Source: Ferruginibacter sp. (GTDB lineage Bacteria > Bacteroidota > Bacteroidia > Chitinophagales > Chitinophagaceae). From it: a DNA stretch of 64,000 nt. Both the position numbers and the translations under genes were made by a program. The notes under the pieces were generated by a model. The model saw only the letters and a list, made by a program, of their open reading frames with translations. It was not told the origin of the DNA and ran no database searches. The stretch is taken from positions 2,654,647 through 2,718,646 of the forward strand of contig JABFRP010000002.1 of the NCBI GenBank assembly GCA_013141115.1. The letters are read 5' to 3'. Shown piece after piece: positions 62,900 to 64,000 of this stretch (positions are counted from its first letter, which is position 1; every line of letters begins with the position of its first letter).

Positions 62900-64000
62900 A
62901 TGAAAAATGTTTTGCTTTTTGCAGCTTTGTTTTTTTATACTGCTTCTTTTGCACAGGTAAATAAAGAAGTAGACAGTTTGCTTAAAGTACTGGATACCGA
63001 AAAGCAGGACAGTAATATTTTAAAAACCCTTAGCCGGATCGGCAGTTATTATATAGATAACAATCCCACCAAAGCATTAGAGTATTTTGAAAGATCTGCA
63101 GAGTTGGCAAAAAAACTGGATGCCAAATTACGATTGGCAAATACGTATTACGATATGGGTTTTTGCTATTTGCTTAAAAGCGATTTTGATAAGTCATTGG
63201 ATTTTTATCAGCAGGCTGTAAAAATTTACGAAAACTTAAAAGATAACCGAAGGCTTACCAATGCTTACATGTCGATAGGCAATGTTTTTTTTCAAAATAA
63301 AGCATTAGGCAAAGCGAACGAATATTACGACAAGGCTGAAGCTATTGTAGCACAAACAAAAGATAGTGCACAACTCAGTTCTTTATATTCCGAAAGAGGT
63401 ATGGTATATGACCAGGTACAGCAATATGATTCCGCATTGGTACACCTGAAAAAATCACTGGAGGTAGCAAGGCTTATTAACGATGAGTATATGATTACAA
63501 GCGCACTTAGTAATATTGGCCTTACTTATAAACATATAAAAAACACCGCTCTTGCCCTGCAATATTTTGATACGGCATTAAGCAGGTACAATGCCATGGC
63601 AGAGCCGCCGCTGGATAACCTGGCAGCTATGTTCAATAATATTGGTGCTACACAATCGCAGGCAGGTAATTATACAAAAGCTGTTGAAGCATTTAATAAG
63701 AGTATTGATTATGCTGTGCAATCAAAATACCCTGGTATTGTATTAGAAAATTATCGCAACATGGCAGATATGTATGCAGATAGGAAGGATTACAAACAGC
63801 AAAGTATTTACCTGGTAAAATACCATCATCTTAAAGACAGTCTTTTTAATAACGATAACAAAAATCAGCTTACACAGCTGGAAGCCGATTACCAGTTAGA
63901 AAAGAAAAATATTAGTTTGGTAAAACAACAGGTCGAAACCGCAACCCAAAAAAATCAACGGAATATTTTTATCATCATCGCTATTGCTGCTGCATTGTTA
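62900..64000 (+). CDS. TPR-containing sensor histidine kinase, N-terminal part (runs off the window)
   Basis: The frame from ATG 62900 is open to the right edge (367 codons). A signal peptide (YTASFAQ) is followed by about six TPR units (NPTKALEYFERSAELAKKLD, FDKSLDFYQQAVKIYENLKD, LGKANEYYDKAEAIV, YDSALVHLKKSLEVARLI, ALALQYFDTALSRYN, YTKAVEAFNKSIDYAV). A coiled coil (LTQLEADYQLEKKNISLVKQQ) then leads to a membrane helix (IFIIIAIAAALL). This is the classic layout of periplasmic TPR-LytS-type kinases, in which the HATPase part would follow. It probably pairs with the LytTR gene just upstream. Confidence 0.85.
   Translation, partial: MKNVLLFAALFFYTASFAQVNKEVDSLLKVLDTEKQDSNILKTLSRIGSYYIDNNPTKALEYFERSAELAKKLDAKLRLANTYYDMGFCYLLKSDFDKSLDFYQQAVKIYENLKDNRRLTNAYMSIGNVFFQNKALGKANEYYDKAEAIVAQTKDSAQLSSLYSERGMVYDQVQQYDSALVHLKKSLEVARLINDEYMITSALSNIGLTYKHIKNTALALQYFDTALSRYNAMAEPPLDNLAAMFNNIGATQSQAGNYTKAVEAFNKSIDYAVQSKYPGIVLENYRNMADMYADRKDYKQQSIYLVKYHHLKDSLFNNDNKNQLTQLEADYQLEKKNISLVKQQVETATQKNQRNIFIIIAIAAALL

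Overview
The window looks like chromosomal DNA of a Bacteroidota bacterium, most likely of the Chitinophagaceae type. Three large proteins end in type A T9SS (Por secretion) sorting domains. Several promoters match the Bacteroidota -7 box TAnnTTTG, and Shine-Dalgarno sequences are generally lacking. Lipoproteins, LytTR regulators and 7TMR-DISM kinases are abundant, and the DNA is AT-rich. No rRNA, tRNA, CRISPR array, prophage or transposase gene was seen.

Layout. 1-4.7 kb: the end of a T9SS protein, a thioredoxin-like pair, efp, and accB-accC split by an inserted four-helix-bundle gene. 4.7-6.8 kb: a decayed restriction island with an intact Mrr-like endonuclease, a 42-codon cytosine methyltransferase stump and two broken nuclease-like copies. 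6.8-14.3 kb: a leftward nucleotide-sugar operon for dTDP-rhamnose, UDP-GlcA, UDP-xylose and UDP-HexNAcA, led by a DegT aminotransferase with a good promoter. 14.4-17.1 kb: waaA (frameshifted), a conserved unknown and tdk. 17.2-24.4 kb: an AraC regulator with a small upstream ORF, a 1296-aa T9SS protein with a seven-unit repeat and two LamG domains, a broken lipoprotein and a GH18 lipoprotein. 24.5-27.7 kb: ccmB, ccmC, ccmD-like and glutamate dehydrogenase.

27.9-39.1 kb is the most coherent functional block. Two DUF1080 proteins (3-keto-disaccharide hydrolase family), a lipoprotein cytochrome c, two xylose-isomerase-like TIM barrels, a Gfo/Idh/MocA oxidoreductase, an MFS transporter, two paralogous GMC flavoproteins with a C-x5-C-x3-C cluster motif, and one gluconate-dehydrogenase subunit-3 protein are arranged around a divergent control region. 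I infer a periplasmic sugar or glycoside 3-oxidation route with electrons passed to cytochrome c. Adjacent ccm genes fit the need for cytochrome c.

39.1-64 kb: DUF4395, cysM, a LytTR/7TM kinase pair, small membrane proteins, a BNR protein, a DUF4386/Crp/sigma group, an MBL hydrolase, an AT-rich orphan flanked by diverged repeats, rhlE, a frameshifted two-ATPase ABC protein, a tandem UspA protein, a 1149-aa sortilin-like/FN3/PPC T9SS protein, and a second LytTR regulator followed by a TPR kinase that runs off the end.

Two themes run across the window. First, at least five otherwise conserved genes are broken by one-base indels, mostly in homopolymers and including waaA, which suggests sequence error in part. 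Second, two small orphan genes (four-helix bundle and GxxExxY) interrupt gene clusters and are each bracketed by imperfect inverted repeats, as if carried by small non-autonomous cassettes.
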